Part shown: piece after piece, positions 11,268-23,700 of the stretch | Layout of the letters: every line of letters begins with the position of its first letter | Position numbering within the stretch: position 1 is the stretch's first letter | Source of the DNA: Lycocorax pyrrhopterus obiensis | Lineage: Eukaryota > Chordata > Aves > Passeriformes > Paradisaeidae | Assembly: GCA_014706295.1 (NCBI GenBank) | Contig: JACSVZ010000007.1 | Span: 2,148,543-2,212,542, forward strand | DNA: 64,000 nucleotides | Direction: 5' to 3' | Notes under the pieces: model-generated | What the model was told of the DNA's origin: nothing | What the model saw: the letters and a program-made list of their open reading frames with translations, nothing else | Database searches by the model: none | Made by a program: the position numbers and the translations under genes

Positions 11268-14200
11268 CTGGCAAAGAAGTTGGGATAACTTGCAGGGTTT
11301 TAGGGTTCTGTGGGGCAGTTCCAGCTTCCTGTAGTTGCCTTATCCAAGTGCTCACGTTTCACCTGCTTCACTGGAACTGGAAACGTGGGATTCAGAACAT
11401 TCCCATGGTGGATAAATCCTCTGATGGCTGCATGTGGTGGCTGGATCCTCTCTGAACTACTCAAATGCACCTAAAGCAGCTACATTAAATCTTGTCATTC
11501 AGGCACTGACTTTTTTTCTTGTCCTTTTTCAAGGCAGATTCAAATGAAAGTTAGATTAATTTTGGATAGATTAGGATCTGTGAACGTTAAATATTGACTG
11601 TCACTGGAATAGGAAAGTTGTATGGATAGGTTTTTCCATCTCTGAAGGGATTATGTAGTTGGTAAATTCTTGTCTTTAACCTCAGAAAACAGGGAAGGAT
11701 TTGGAATATAAAAATGGGAACTGGTGCAATATTTGACACTGTTGTAAGACTCACCAAGAATATGTTTTCCACACAGGAATATTGTCACCTTCCTAACATT
11801 AGAGAGGAATTTTTAATGGGTGAAATTCCTCCTTCATTTGCATACTAACCCATATCTAATTGCTAGATTACTCTTGAAGCTTCAGCTTGACTCTCTGAAT
11901 ATTAAAAAAAAAATTGACATTTTAAGTAGTTTTATATTCTCTGTTTTGCTGCTTTTAATGTACAAATGAATGTCATTAATCCAATTTACATATTTCTAAA
12001 GACCTTTTGATGCAGTAAGATGTAAAACTTGTTTATTTTTAATTTTTTTTTTTTTTAGTGACGATCTTGTATGCAAAAATGCTGCTGCCAGGCAATTTTC
12101 CACCCAGAGAGTTTTAACACGGTTACTCATAATCAGCATCAGATCAGTGACATGACAGCAGTTTTTGGGAGATGTATGACCCATTCTACGCATTAACTTT
12201 CAAATTGCCAAGATTGTGCAAATCCACATTTTAGAAAACTCTAATTCTTATTTATTTGTCTCCATGGGGAAAAATCAGGGGTTTGTTGTTTTTTGCTTTT
12301 GGTCTTTGTTTTGTTGTTTTGGTTTGGGGTTTTTTTCCCTTCTAATATCTCAATTTTATCATATTCTATAGACAAGAAACATTATTTTCCCCGCTTTGGA
12401 TTTTGGTTTCCAGTCCATAGGGATCCGAGTAAAGAAATGCTGCCTTCAATAAAATATGCCACGTTTGCACAGCAACTTCTTTATTGTTCTGCAGTAATGT
12501 CTTTGGGAGAAGTGTCTCTTTTGAATTACTATTTTAATTAGTTTTGATTCACTTTGGTTCCTATTCTCTCCCGTGCACACAGAGAACTCTCTCACCACAA
12601 AGTTTGCTCTGAAAACTGCCCCATTACAATGACAGGCATTAAAAAAATCACTTTGTCCGTAGTTGTGGGAAGGTTCCTGCCTGCCTGGTCCTTCATATCC
12701 TAAATATCAAATGAGATCTTTAGTCTGCAGACTTGAGAATTTGCTTCATGTGGAGCTTGGAGTGATGTGTGCAAGCTCAGGCTCTGGTCCATTCCCAAAG
12801 GATGCTCCTGCTCTCTGCAAGCCCCATCTGCTTCTAGCACAAGAAGGGGTTGATTTTATTGGCTGCTTTCAATATAGATAAACTGTATTTACAAGGTTGT
12901 GTAAGATCCGGTCTCACTGCCCCCTGCTCATCTTTGAGAAGTTAAACTTTGAGTGTTTCACTCTGGTTTGGAGTAAGATCCCCCAAGTAGTGGATGAGCT
13001 GCTGTCAGACAGGCAGAGAGACCAAAAATAGATAAAATGTAATCCCAGCATACTTCTCTTCTTTTGTCAATCTTCTTGCTAATGAGAAAAAAAAAAAACC
13101 AAGAAGGAAAACCCTTACAAATGTAATCCCAAAAGTTGAAAGAGATGGGGAGAAAACAAGAAAATGGGAAAAAAAAAGTGATTACATATTGGGTTTTTTT
13201 CTGTCAGCCTACTGAGACATTTTGATCCAATGGTTTAACAGACTGTGAGGTGTTTGTGATGCAGAATAAAGCTTCAAGATACCAATCTGAGGATCAACTT
13301 TGTATTTGCAAGTTAACAGCTTTGCTGAATGGCTCTGTTGGGATTCTAGGATATATTAGGAGTGGTTGAAGGAAGAAGGTTATACTTAGACTTGGAATTA
13401 CAGAACCTCATTTAAAATGTAATGTTTACTAAACTTACTGTGCAATGTAGAAAATGCACAGCAACTTGTTTCCAGAAGGAATAAAGACTAAGAGCTGTGC
13501 AAATCAAAATAAAATAGCAATTTTTTTTCTTCAAAAAATTCGTAGATATGATTTCTTTCTTAAGGACTCCAGACCACAGCTGGGCACTAAACAAGGGCCT
13601 GGTTGTCCCAGGTTAGGGACACAAATGCTCAGAAGACACTCCGGGCAGGAATGTAAGTTGAGCTGCATAAATCCAGTCCATGTGTTTCCACATAAATACC
13701 AGTAGGAAGGCAATGGCAGTACATGTTTTGAAAAAATTAAACATTTGGAAATTGTCAGATTTATGGCTTTGTATCAAGGCACTGAATCACTCAAAGATTA
13801 TCAACAGTAAAATATGTGAATAAGGCTGGTAACATATTGTTTATATGTGGAAAAAGCATAAATCCAGCACTTTTTAACATCTGGGAAGCCTGGCCAGTCT
13901 TTAAAAAAATTATTTTGGTTCCCAAAATTCCTCACTTTTGGAGGAATTCTTGAAAAGGTGAAGCCATTGATTGTATCTGTAGAGCTCTCATTGCTCCATG
14001 TCTTGTCATCTTGGTGTTAGTGCCAGCTGTCCCCTCGGATGCCTCTGTCAGGGACTGGAGATAACCCCGTGATTCAAGCAGAGATGCCCAAATTTCAGTC
14101 CCCAGGTAGTCTTCAGAACCCAGTAGCACTGAGAGAGCTGGTATGGAACAATGAGAGTCCAGCTCCCTGAAGTGCTGTCACGTTTTCCAGGCGTTCCCAG

Positions 14201-14373
14201 GGCCGTGTGGTCCGGAGAGATCCCTTTTCTCCGAGCATTCCTAATAGCAGTGGGAGCCTGAGCTGGATGTAGCTGCCTCAGCCACCATATGTGTCCATCT
14301 CTTCAGGCTGTTCATGTTTTGTGGCAGCTTTGGCAGCCTGCCGGGATTTTTCTGAGTAATGCAAGTGGTGGGG
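11268..14373 (+). other. SHANK2: Intron segment without genes
   Basis: AT-rich intron. A run of 14 T at 12043-12056 is followed by AG at 12057-12058 and looks like a splice acceptor, but the sequence after it does not encode any SHANK segment I know. A-rich runs occur at 13087-13098 and 13170-13177. A weak CTCF-like core lies at 12916-12931. No gene is seen. Confidence 0.6.
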
Positions 14374-14380
14374 AATAATG

Positions 14381-14428
<48 letters not shown>
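14374..14428. repeat. (ATA)n trinucleotide microsatellite
   Basis: About 17-18 copies of an AAT/ATA trinucleotide run with one interruption near the start. It generates artificial poly-Asn (+) and poly-Ile (-) frames, which are not genes. Confidence 0.98.
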
Positions 14429-14430
<2 letters not shown>

Positions 14431-15170
14431 GTTAACCCTTTGGTTTCTCAGCCAGCCAGGAGGAGGATTTGGGGGAGCAGAGCCTCCCCTGCCCCCCCTT
14501 TCCCTGTGCCCCTCCAAAAATGCACCAGTGAGTACGTGTTAGGAAGCCTAAATAGAGACAGGGATATGAATAAGCTTCCTAAGGAGGTGAGAGTATAAAA
14601 AAGGAAGATGATCTGATTCTCCCTCTGACAATTTTTTCCAGCAGTTTGAAAAATATAAGGAGTGATTCGTTGTTTTCCCCTGTTCCCCTTCGCTCCCGAG
14701 GTCAGATGAGAATGGTAACCACGGTGGTTAATGCTGACAGCCTTTCTCCATCCTTGTCTGGCCTCTACAAGGCAGAGATTTGCAGTGGCAATGTAATGCA
14801 GCACTGTGAGCTTTTTTCCTTGGCTGAGGCAAAAGCTTCCCAACTTGTGCATGGAGGGATTTCCAGAGCACCAGAGGACACTAATCCTGCACCGAGAGCT
14901 GGGGGCTGGGGACAGCTGAGTTGTGGTAACATTATTTAAGATATTGGCAGCACATCACTGCCTTGGGGATAGGACGACTGTGTTTTGGTAAAGGCAGGGC
15001 AGAGCAAGGATGAATAAACTGTTCTAACGGGGGGAAATGAACAAGAAAGGAGCAGCACGTGGGATTGAACTTCCGGGGAAATGAGCAGAAGACCACAGAT
15101 GCTGATTTTACTGACACTGCTGATATGCCAGTCAGCTCTGTCACATGATGAGAATCTTCATCAGATTCCT
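14429..15170 (+). other. SHANK2: Intron segment without genes
   Basis: This is a mixed-composition intron with a C/T-rich patch at 14485-14520. A minus-strand open frame at 14448-14852 has no recognisable homology. Nothing else is supported. Confidence 0.55.
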
Positions 15171-15270
15171 GGTCTGGTGGAAGGTGTCCCTGGTCTAGTG
15201 GAAGTGGCAGGGGAGCCGGAACTAAATGACCTTTCAGATCCCTTCCATTCCATGATTCCATGATTCTTTG
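15171..15270 (+). mobile_element. CR1-like LINE 3'-end fragment
   Basis: The fragment contains 'ctggtctggtggaaggtgtccc', the block 'aaatgacctttcagatccctt' and the terminal 'attccatgattccatgattct' octamer-like repeats typical of avian CR1 3' ends. An internal imperfect duplication of the 'ctggtct.gtggaa' segment is visible at 15171-15205. Its orientation matches the host gene. Confidence 0.88.
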
Positions 15271-15554
15271 AGATCTCTGCACTGGCCCAGGCAACTTTGC
15301 CCGATATCCTTTGGCTGGAAGATGCAGATTTTTTTGCCGGGAAATGCAGATTTTGGGCTGAACTGCTGCTAACTGTGCTCAGTGTGGGAAAGGAAGGTGC
15401 CTGCTGCTGCTGTGCTGCCACCTGCCGTGGCCTGCTGCAGATCAGCCCCTCAGCCTGGTCATCTTCCTCTGTGTGGTTTGCAGCTTGTCCAGAATGAGGG
15501 CTCAGATTTCCAGGGCGACTGATGGGGCCCCCTCTTAACTGAAAACCCAAACTA

Positions 15555-15850
15555 TGCTAAACCATGACAGCCCTCCACGGCCTGGGGCTGGTTAATGAGC
15601 TTGCCCGGGCCTCCTGCCCGGCAGCAAACAATGCCACTTGCCCAGCTCTCGAGTCCCCACTGACTGAAGCAGCGCAATTATCAAACCCTTGGCCTCGTTC
15701 CACCTCTGAAATAAAACAGCTGTGTTATAACATTGCAATCAAACTCTTTTCTCTGTTGTATGACCTGATAAATTAACGCTTGGGAATTGGGCATTTGCGA
15801 CTCGGTTTGTCGCTAAAATATCCTAATTCCATCAATGGTCTTTTGGATAA
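15555..15850. promoter_or_regulatory. Candidate conserved non-coding element
   Basis: A gene-free stretch that moves from GC-rich (15580-15660) into AT-rich DNA with clustered ATTA/TAAT cores and CAATTATC-like motifs. It contains no repeat signature. The call is based on appearance only and is weak. Confidence 0.2.
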
Positions 15851-16916
15851 ATTCCGCTGAGTTCGCTTGGTCTGAAGAGAAGCTTGGCTGCTCCATGCCA
15901 TCCGTTCTAGGAGGACTGAGCTGGTGGTCTCTGGGATACAGAAAAGTAGCGAGAAAAATAGAAAATAATGAAATATTTCTGTGAAGGATTGGCTTCACAG
16001 AGAAGTGCTGCCTCATCAGTTTAGTGAGAGAGACAGGTCAGCTCCTGAGAGCTCTCAAAATTGTCCTGGGTTGGTGTCCAAGGAGCTGTCTGGGTGCACT
16101 TTATGTGGATTGATCGCTCTGCAGAAAGCCTAACCCAGCATGTGGCAGGACAACCCTTGCTACGACAAGCTCAAGGGCGAAAAATTAAGCAATTCCAGAG
16201 CAATACGTGGTTTGCAAAATTAAAACATTCTTCTGAATTAAGCTTAACAGCATTTCTTTTCAGCTCTTCAAGTATTTTTACTTGCTCTGAGACTGGAAAT
16301 TTAGCATCCTTCTGCACAGATTGGCCTGCCTTAGACACCTTGTAAAACGAAAGATATCTGAATGTTTTTTTGCCTTTCATCCTCATTTTTTTGTCTATTA
16401 GGAGTGCAGCCACCGAAAAAGACAGTGTTGTTAAATGGCTTCTAAACAGAGTCACTTAGTTAGGAAGTCTTAGTTTAAAACTGGAAATATGAACACAGGA
16501 GAAAAGACTTTAAACCCTGCAGAGCTAAAACTCTGTCGTATGGCTCACCAAAATAGATCTCGAGGAAGAAGTAGCCAAAGGCATAAAAATCTGATGATAG
16601 ATGTTTTTCTTTCAAATGTGCCAGAAATAGGGAGGTCTGCCAGAGGTCAGCAGACCTGGAGGATGATGGACCTTTAAAAGGCAGCACTGTTGAAAGAAAA
16701 TGTTATAGATGGAAACCTCAGAGGGTTCTTAGTCATAGTCCAGATATGGAGGAGTTTGGGATACGGCTGCTTCCTCAGGCCACTGAGAGTAATGACCTGA
16801 GAACTGAATTAGGAATGTTCACACAGCTGGAGAGCTGGTGCTGGTGTCAGAAGGATGAGAATTGCTAGAAAAGGGATTAAAAAACCCACCAGCCTCCAGG
16901 AGCCAAAATTCAGCAC
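15851..16916 (+). other. SHANK2: Intron segment without genes
   Basis: Plain intronic DNA. The open frames on both strands at 16061-16455 do not resemble known proteins. Nothing further is seen. Confidence 0.55.
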
Positions 16917-17004
16917 TTCATGATATGGTTCAGGGGCGTGGTGGTGTTCAGTCAAAGGCTGGACTTCATGATCTTGGAGGTCTTTTCCAACCTTAGTGAT
17001 TCCA
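16917..17004 (+). mobile_element. CR1-like LINE 3'-end fragment
   Basis: Shows the CR1 end pattern 'ggctggacttcatgatcttgg' followed by 'aggtcttttccaacctta' and 'gtgattc', preceded by a degraded 'ttcatgatatggttcagggg' block. Its orientation matches the host gene. Confidence 0.85.
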
Positions 17005-19576
17005 AAATGGGAAGTCATGTTTTTGGAAGAAATTGGTGGTTGTATGGAAAACTGCCCTGGCAGCCTCACCTTTCATTTGGTCAGTGGGAAAGATGTGCTT
17101 GAAAACCAGGTTATTGTGTGGTAGGAGAAAATGATCTCCCGGGACAAGAAATAAAGGGCAGAGATAAATGGACTGATTTCAAAACACGGGGGAAAGGAGT
17201 GCAGTTTTTGAGGGCCGTGCTCTGTGAGCTGTCCTGTTAAATTTGTACAAAAATAATCAGGTATAGGATCTTAGGCGTAATTCAAAACCAGTAAAGCATT
17301 TGGAGCTTAGCTAAAAGAGCAGTAGATGCCCATGTTGAGTATGTCAAAGGAAGTGTACCTGGGGAGGAATCACCCCGGGCACCAGGACGTGCTGGGGGCT
17401 GACCAGCCGGGAAGCAGCTTTGCAGAGGACTCAGAGATCCTGGAATTTCTGCTTTCTGTTCATTAAATGTATTTGTGCCTCTGTTTCACGGTTGGCTTAA
17501 AATACATGCATGCAAAGTGCAAAGGGTGTCAGAAATATGAGCAAGGATAAGGTGCTAAGGGACAGAAAGAGTGGCAGTGAATTAAATTCTTCGTGTTTCA
17601 CGTCAGGTAGCTCTGACACGTGGTCTAGATTCATATTCATAAGTGAGAGAAATGTATTTCGTATCTCCTAGTACTGAGCAAGAACAAAATGCAGCTACTA
17701 ATTTGTAAACTGTGTCTTTTATCTATTGAGCCAGTGTGTGAAATATTTCCCTTGTCCTGTTTAATGACAATCTCCACATTTTTTCGTGCAACTCAAAAAA
17801 TACTGTGAGCAAAATTCAACACGGGGAAATGATCAGCGCCGTTTCAGAAGGTTTAACTTTGGTATTAAACACGGATCACAAACGTATCTGTGAGGACAGA
17901 AACCTTCCTGAGTCATTCCCTCCTCTATACCTAAATCTCTGAATCTTCAGGAGCGAGGAGAGAGAGCCCTGAGCAGCCAGCAAGTACCAGATCCCCCTTG
18001 ACAGAGTCTCACCAATCTGTGCCCGTGGTGCTGTTTTACAGCTCCAGTTGACTTGTAACACAGCAACTGTCTCCAAGCAACTGTGAGGAATACCGGGATG
18101 TACAACCGGGATACAGAACCGGGATGTACAACCGGGATACAGAACCCGGCGGGGACAGGGACGGTCAGGCAGCCCTGCACCCCTTCCCAGCCAGCCTTGG
18201 CTCCTGCCTCCCGCTGGAAAAGGCTCCAGCTGCCTTGGAGATGGCCCTTTCCAGCAGGAAGCAGCTATCCCTGCAGGTGGGAGATGGGATTGGGCCGTCA
18301 GCTGCCCACGTCAGTCATTCTGCCAAAATAACTCTCCATGTATTAATCGATTCAGCTCCCTCGTCTGTGCCAGTGGCGCTTGGCAAAATGGGATTTTTGC
18401 AGCCAGCTGACTCCAAACAAGCTCTCAAAACCAAAACAAAATAGCTGTGGATTTAATCTAATTCGCTACAATCAATATGCAGCAAAGAAAGAAAATTTAT
18501 ATGTTTAATATCATTTCTCCCCAGCTGCTTTATCAAATTGCAAAACTAGCAATGTATGTAGGAAACTTCTTCTTTTAAAAGGTAATAATGTACGTTTGCA
18601 GTCCTGGTCCTTCTGAGAAAGCTCATCATTTTGTTATTTGCTGTATTATGTTTCATTTAGGACCCATTCCAACCGTTGTAAAAGCTGCAGGAATGTAGCA
18701 ATCCACTGCCACCAGTTTAATTCCAGCAGAATATTTGGAACCCTTTGTGGAAGGGAATTGTAATCTATGAAATACTTCTAACAAAATTTAGTAACAAAAG
18801 AGGGTTTTTTCCTTTTGTGGTGTAATTTTTGTAATCATTCGTGTGGCTGTTGATTTGGGGTATTATAATTTTGAAGAAGTGTTTTGAGATGAAAAGCTTG
18901 AGCCTTTTCTTAGGGGGAATGAAGAGCTGGAAGGAGGGAAAAGGAAATGCAAGCAGCAAACACGAGGTTGCTTTTTGGTTGTTAGTTTGCTGTTGTTTCT
19001 TTTCCCCAGGCCTAAATTGTCAGGCTTTTGGGTGATGCTGGGACATGCACTGTAAGGTTTGCCTTGTTTTTCCTCGTTTATTCCCTTTTTTTCTCTTCCT
19101 GAATTCTGAGCAGTCCGCAGTGAATGTGCTCTGTTAGTGACCACACGTTAATGGCAGATTGTACTCCCGTTTTACAGATGCTTTCTGCACTGACACTCAT
19201 CAGTGCTACTCAAACCAGAGGTACTGCTTTACTGATCTGAATAACTCAACCCAAAAAACTCCCTGAAACACGTTTAAATCACAGATTTAACTGCCTTCTC
19301 CAGCTGTAATTATTTAAAAGGAAGTAAAAGCTTCTGGGTAGGAGAATGTGGCAGATCATGCTGCAGAAACATAAATGTGCTGACAGCCCTTCATGAGTAC
19401 TAGCTCCTGTGATTAGCCTCTTTCAGACCATAATTAATATTGTTCAGTAAAAGTAATAATTATTATTATTATTATAATTTTCATTTTCATTTCCATTTTT
19501 TATTGGTAACATAAATGACACACAGTCAGCACTTGGTGCACACCCCACTGCCTTGGAACTATCCATGTTTTCAAGG
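17005..19576 (+). other. SHANK2: Intron segment without genes
   Basis: AT-rich intron containing a small tandem duplication at 18093-18144 (listed separately) and an imperfect ATT/TAA run at 19455-19480. Overlapping frames at 18083-18444 arise partly from the duplication and resemble no known protein. Confidence 0.6.
18093..18144. repeat. 26-bp tandem duplication
   Basis: Two identical adjacent 26-bp copies. Each is built from two 13-bp half-units that start CCGGGAT and end in CAA or GAA, so the array reads as four related 13-mers. Confidence 0.95.
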
Positions 19577-19845
19577 TGGTGCCATCACATTTGAGAGGAA
19601 ATGGCCTCTACTTGTGCCAGAGAAAGTTTAGGCTGGATATTTGGAAAATTTTCTTCCCTAAAAGGATGGTCCAGCCCTGGCCCAGGCTGCCCAGGGCAGT
19701 GGTGCAGTCCCTGTCCCTGGAGGGATTTAAAAGCCGTGTGGATGTGGCACCTGGGGACATGGGTCAGTGGTGGCCTGGGCAGTGCTGGAGGGATGTTGGA
19801 CTCCGTGATCCTTTTCCAGCCCGAATGCTTCTATAATTCTATGGA
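19577..19845 (+). mobile_element. CR1-like LINE 3' end, about 270 bp
   Basis: It contains in order 'gaggaaatggcctctactt', 'gtttaggctggatatttgg', 'ccaggctgcccagggcagtg', 'ggagggatttaaaagccgtg', 'gacatgggtcagtggtggcc' and a terminal block ending in 'ataattctatgg'. This is the same CR1 3'-end type as the 10983-11267 copy. Its orientation matches the host gene. Confidence 0.93.
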
Positions 19846-19856
19846 TAAATATATAG

Positions 19857-19882
19857 ACATACATATATCTATATATGTATGT
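19857..19882. repeat. AT-rich near-perfect palindrome
   Basis: A 26-bp near-perfect inverted repeat of alternating purine and pyrimidine, with arms ACATACATATAT and ATATATGTATGT around a central CT. It lies within about 12 bp of the 3' end of the CR1 copy at 19577-19845. Confidence 0.9.
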
Positions 19883-19948
19883 TACTTTCTGCTTGACAAA
19901 GAGATTTGAACTGCACCCACCCATTCCACGATTAGATCTCCATCCCGA

Positions 19949-19977
19949 GGATATGAGATAGATAGATATATATATTC
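19949..19977. repeat. Short GATA/TA microsatellite
   Basis: A short run of GATA units passes directly into TA dinucleotides. Confidence 0.85.
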
Positions 19978-20059
19978 TCTTTCTGCGAATACAGATGAAG
20001 CTGCTGGGTTTCTCCTTTTCTTCCTCTGGAATATTTTCTGTGTCCTGAGGGAAAAAAGG

Positions 20060-20361
20060 CCGTTCATTCTCTCTAGCTCTGGGTAGCAGCAGGAGAGGGA
20101 AAGCTGCTGTCTCCTGGGGCAGTCGGTGCCCTGGGGTGCTCCAAGTGCGGGGTCGGGAGAGCTTTTTGGGGCCCTCCAGGGCTGGCACTGCAGGGAGCAG
20201 CGAGGATGCCCAGCCATGCTCCTCTCCTGCCCTGGTGCTGCCCGGAGGGAGAGATGGAGAACGTGCTGCCAAGCTGGAGCTCCGTGGCCCACTCCTTCCC
20301 TTCTCCTCCTCCCGCTCCACCCCCACACTGGCACTTGGAATAAAGCTGTCACCGAACAGAT
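20060..20361. other. GC-rich spacer between two CR1 copies
   Basis: A locally GC-rich, CpG-containing stretch lies between two CR1-like copies. Long overlapping frames on both strands (one minus-strand frame spans 19727-20428) run through it and through the flanking CR1 DNA, so they are not evidence of a gene. It could be an older, unrecognised repeat or an extension of the CR1 at 20362. Confidence 0.45.
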
Positions 20362-20762
20362 GAGTGTCCCTCGAGGGACAGGCTCGGAGGGAGCTGGGGA
20401 TGTTCAGCTGGAGAGGAGACGGCTCCACGGAGACCCTGCTGTGGCCTCTCCATACTTAAAGGGGGCTTACGGGAAAGATGGGGACAGTTTGTAGTGGGGG
20501 GACAAGGGGGGATGGTTTCAAACTAAAAGAGGGTCAGTTCAGAGTAGACAGGAGGGAGAATGTTTTTGCTGAGAGGATGCTGAAGCCCTGGAAAGAATTT
20601 CCCAGAGAAGCTGTGGCTGCCCCTGGATCCCTGGCAGTGTCCAAGGCCAGGCTGGATGTGGCTTTGAACAACCTGGGACAGTGGGAGGTGTCCCTGCCCA
20701 TGGCACTGGATGAGCTTTAAAGGTCTCTCCCGACCCAAATCGTCCTGTGGTTCCATGATTTC
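20362..20762 (+). mobile_element. CR1-like LINE 3' end, about 400 bp
   Basis: This is the longest CR1-like copy in the window. It contains 'gggagctggggatgttcagc', 'acttaaagggggcttac', 'ggatggtttcaaactaaaag', 'cccagagaagctgtggctgc', 'caaggccaggctggatgtgg', 'caacctgggacagtgggagg' and a terminal 'gtggttccatgatttc'. It is a different 3'-end type from the copy at 19577-19845. Its orientation matches the host gene. Confidence 0.94.
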
Positions 20763-23700
20763 ATTTTGGACTCTCAGCTTTCACTACCAGTTTCATAGAA
20801 AACACTGATTTTTTTCCACACGGACCCCTTATTTTAGTGGTACTTGATGTAGTCAGATTCTGATTATTTTACTGTTCTGTTGGCTGAGTTTCTATTTATT
20901 AACATAAATTTCTCAGCTTTTCAGAGACACAGTTTTGATTTCAAGGTGCTTCTTGAATGTCTCCTCCTTTAATCAATCATCTATGAAATTAAATTTCACT
21001 ATCCAAAAAACCCCTCAAAAACTAATATCTTTAAATGTAGGCTTTTCTGTATAGCATCTATAATTATTTTCATGTATTTCTTCACAAAACAGATCTAGGT
21101 TAATGTCAATTTCAGCTTCCTGCCATAATTTAAATTTTCCTGGTGTGTTTTTTAAAGACTCCAATAGATAGACATCTTTTATTAAAAGAGCACCAGTTTT
21201 GCAGTTGGGTAAAAATGTGAAATGCAGTGTGAACTGTAATCACTGAGGTCGTATTAGCTGTGAAGATGTTATTTCTCATTGAAGGCATTTAAAAGTAATA
21301 TTTTTTAGAAAATACAACTATGAATTAAAAAAAGTGTGTATAAAAATGAGTAAACAATTAATAACCAATATCCTACCTCATAAATGATAACATAAATGAT
21401 GACATCACTTGAGTCCTGTGGATGGCAAGGATACTTTATCAGAGGTTTAAATATCTGCTAAAATCAGGATTTTTAATGTTAAATAGCATTTGTTTTGCAG
21501 TTTTAGTGCAATTCACTGGTGGCACATTATGCACAGTGTTTCCCTCAGTTTTTTTCTCCCTCATAGGTATTGGTGACTAGAAATAATCTAGAAATATCTG
21601 TACTGTGGCATTTAGTTTGACTACTCCAATTACCATCATTTTCCCACTTTTCTACACTCAGCTTTTTCTGTTTCAACATCTGACGTTCAAAAGGTACAGT
21701 TGCCCCATTAGTTCAATTAAGCTCCTCGCTGTACAAACTTTAATGGCTTTAAGTAACTCATTTTGGAGTTCATGTGCATGTGTGTGCTTTGTCTGCTTAG
21801 ATCTCTTTAAAAAAATTAAAATTAGATACATCTTGAGCTTATAAGGCTTTTCTTTTATGGTTTTCCATGTAAAGGGAATTGAAGAAGACAAAAATTGATT
21901 CCTTTAACTTCAGAATTAGCTGGGTTAAGGGGCCAATGTTATTATTTCGGAGCTCTGAGGTTTGTTTGGTGGTTGCTTTTGGTCTGTGACAGCAATAGGA
22001 CAGATATTTCATTTGTACATGATGTCATCAGCACGACTTTGGAGTAGAAGGACCATTTTTAGATGAGCCGTACAACGACAGGCAGTGTAGTAACAACTTC
22101 ATTTACCCCGTTTTACCTTGTACAGCTTCTTGTGGGATGAAATACAAGTTTCTCACCAGAACCTACATTTTCGTATCTGCACATTGGAGGAGGCAAAGAT
22201 CACGAAAGTTCACTGTATTCTGAAAGTTTTGCTTTATCAGAGTACATTTGGATGTTTTGAATCCCTCAGTGAACAGCAGCTGAAGTGGGAACTGCTGACA
22301 ACGAGGTGACGGGAGGCCCACAGCCATGGAAGGATTGAGAGGAGGATTTTGGGGTAGCAAGTGTGGGATCTTAGACCAAAACGTGGTTGTAGCCTGAAGT
22401 GAAAGACAAACATCTCTAAGGCATATGGGAAGTGTTGATAGCCAAGCCCAGCTGAAGAAATCCATCTGAAGTCCTCTATAAGCTCTTACATACATGACCT
22501 ATCCATAAGTCACTTGCAAGAGCTGAAATTAGCCCGTGCTTAATGAACAAGCTGAGTTTACTGCTGGTTTTCTGTGTGCAGCGTGTTATTTAGTATCTAG
22601 TGCCTTAATTTTTAGAAAGTTTGCCTCCCACACTTGTAACACCTCTGGGAAGGCTGCACCTTTGGCTTTGTGTCTCAGCTTGGCGCTGGGGGAATGTGAC
22701 AGAACAAGGCTGTTTGTCTTCTTCTCCCTTCCACCTCCCCAGAGCTCTGTCAGCTGCCGTGGGGAGGCTGCCCAGGACCTTGCCGTGGATCTTTTCCATA
22801 ATTCCCCCACAAACACAGTGCTTGGTCCCATTGGCTGCTGAGAAGCTGAACAGGCCATATTTTCAACATGCTTATTCCATAATTCGAGTGTCTCCTAGTG
22901 CTAGATTTGTAAGGGATTATTATGCTGTGTAAAGCTTGTGTTCATATTGGCCGTGCTTGGGATTATATGGGATTTGCTTTTTCCGTGCTGAAAAGCATTT
23001 TTATTTTTGTTTTCTCCCTTAAAACTGAATGCAGCCCAGGAGCTGATGGATACAGTCTTTATTCAACATCCATCATATCATATCATAGTAGTAGGAAATA
23101 AACGCAGACAAATATTATTTGGATGAGCTTTGGCTTTCTTTTGGTTTGCTAATCGGATCAAATATCCATTGCATTCTCCTGATCAGTAATGCTAATAATT
23201 ATTTTAGCTTTATCATATTATTGGCCTTTATCAAAAGAAGTCCATATGATTATTGCATTATATATAGTTATTAGTGAGCTGGAGAAAGTAGTTGAGTTCA
23301 TCAGAAGCCTGATTTGACAGTATTTTTTCCTCATAAATATCAAATAATATTTTTATTAGATTGAACATGCACAAGGAAAAAAAAACTTTAAAAAGAGATA
23401 GATTTTGGAAAGATCATATGAAGCAGATGAAGTCTCAAACAATGAACTTCTGCTTCTCATGTAGAGGGATAATTGTTGGGAATAATGTAAGGTATTATTT
23501 TTAGTCTGTGATCAATACATACAGCTGATAAAGACTGCAGTTATTTCAAATTCTATATGACTTGTTGGGTTTTTATTCCCAAATAAATATATTGCTGAGG
23601 TTTACACACCTGTAATGTTTAGTTTCTGCTGGTGCTGTGTTAAATGCACAATGCAAGTTCCAGCCTTCTGGTTACTCTGAACAAGTTTTTTAAACAGTGA

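Noticed and set aside
14278..14517. Frame with poly-Ile or poly-Asn run
   Set aside because: Produced by the (ATA)n microsatellite.
19727..20428. Minus-strand frame of 233 codons
   Set aside because: It runs through two CR1 copies and a GC-rich spacer, and the product resembles no known protein.
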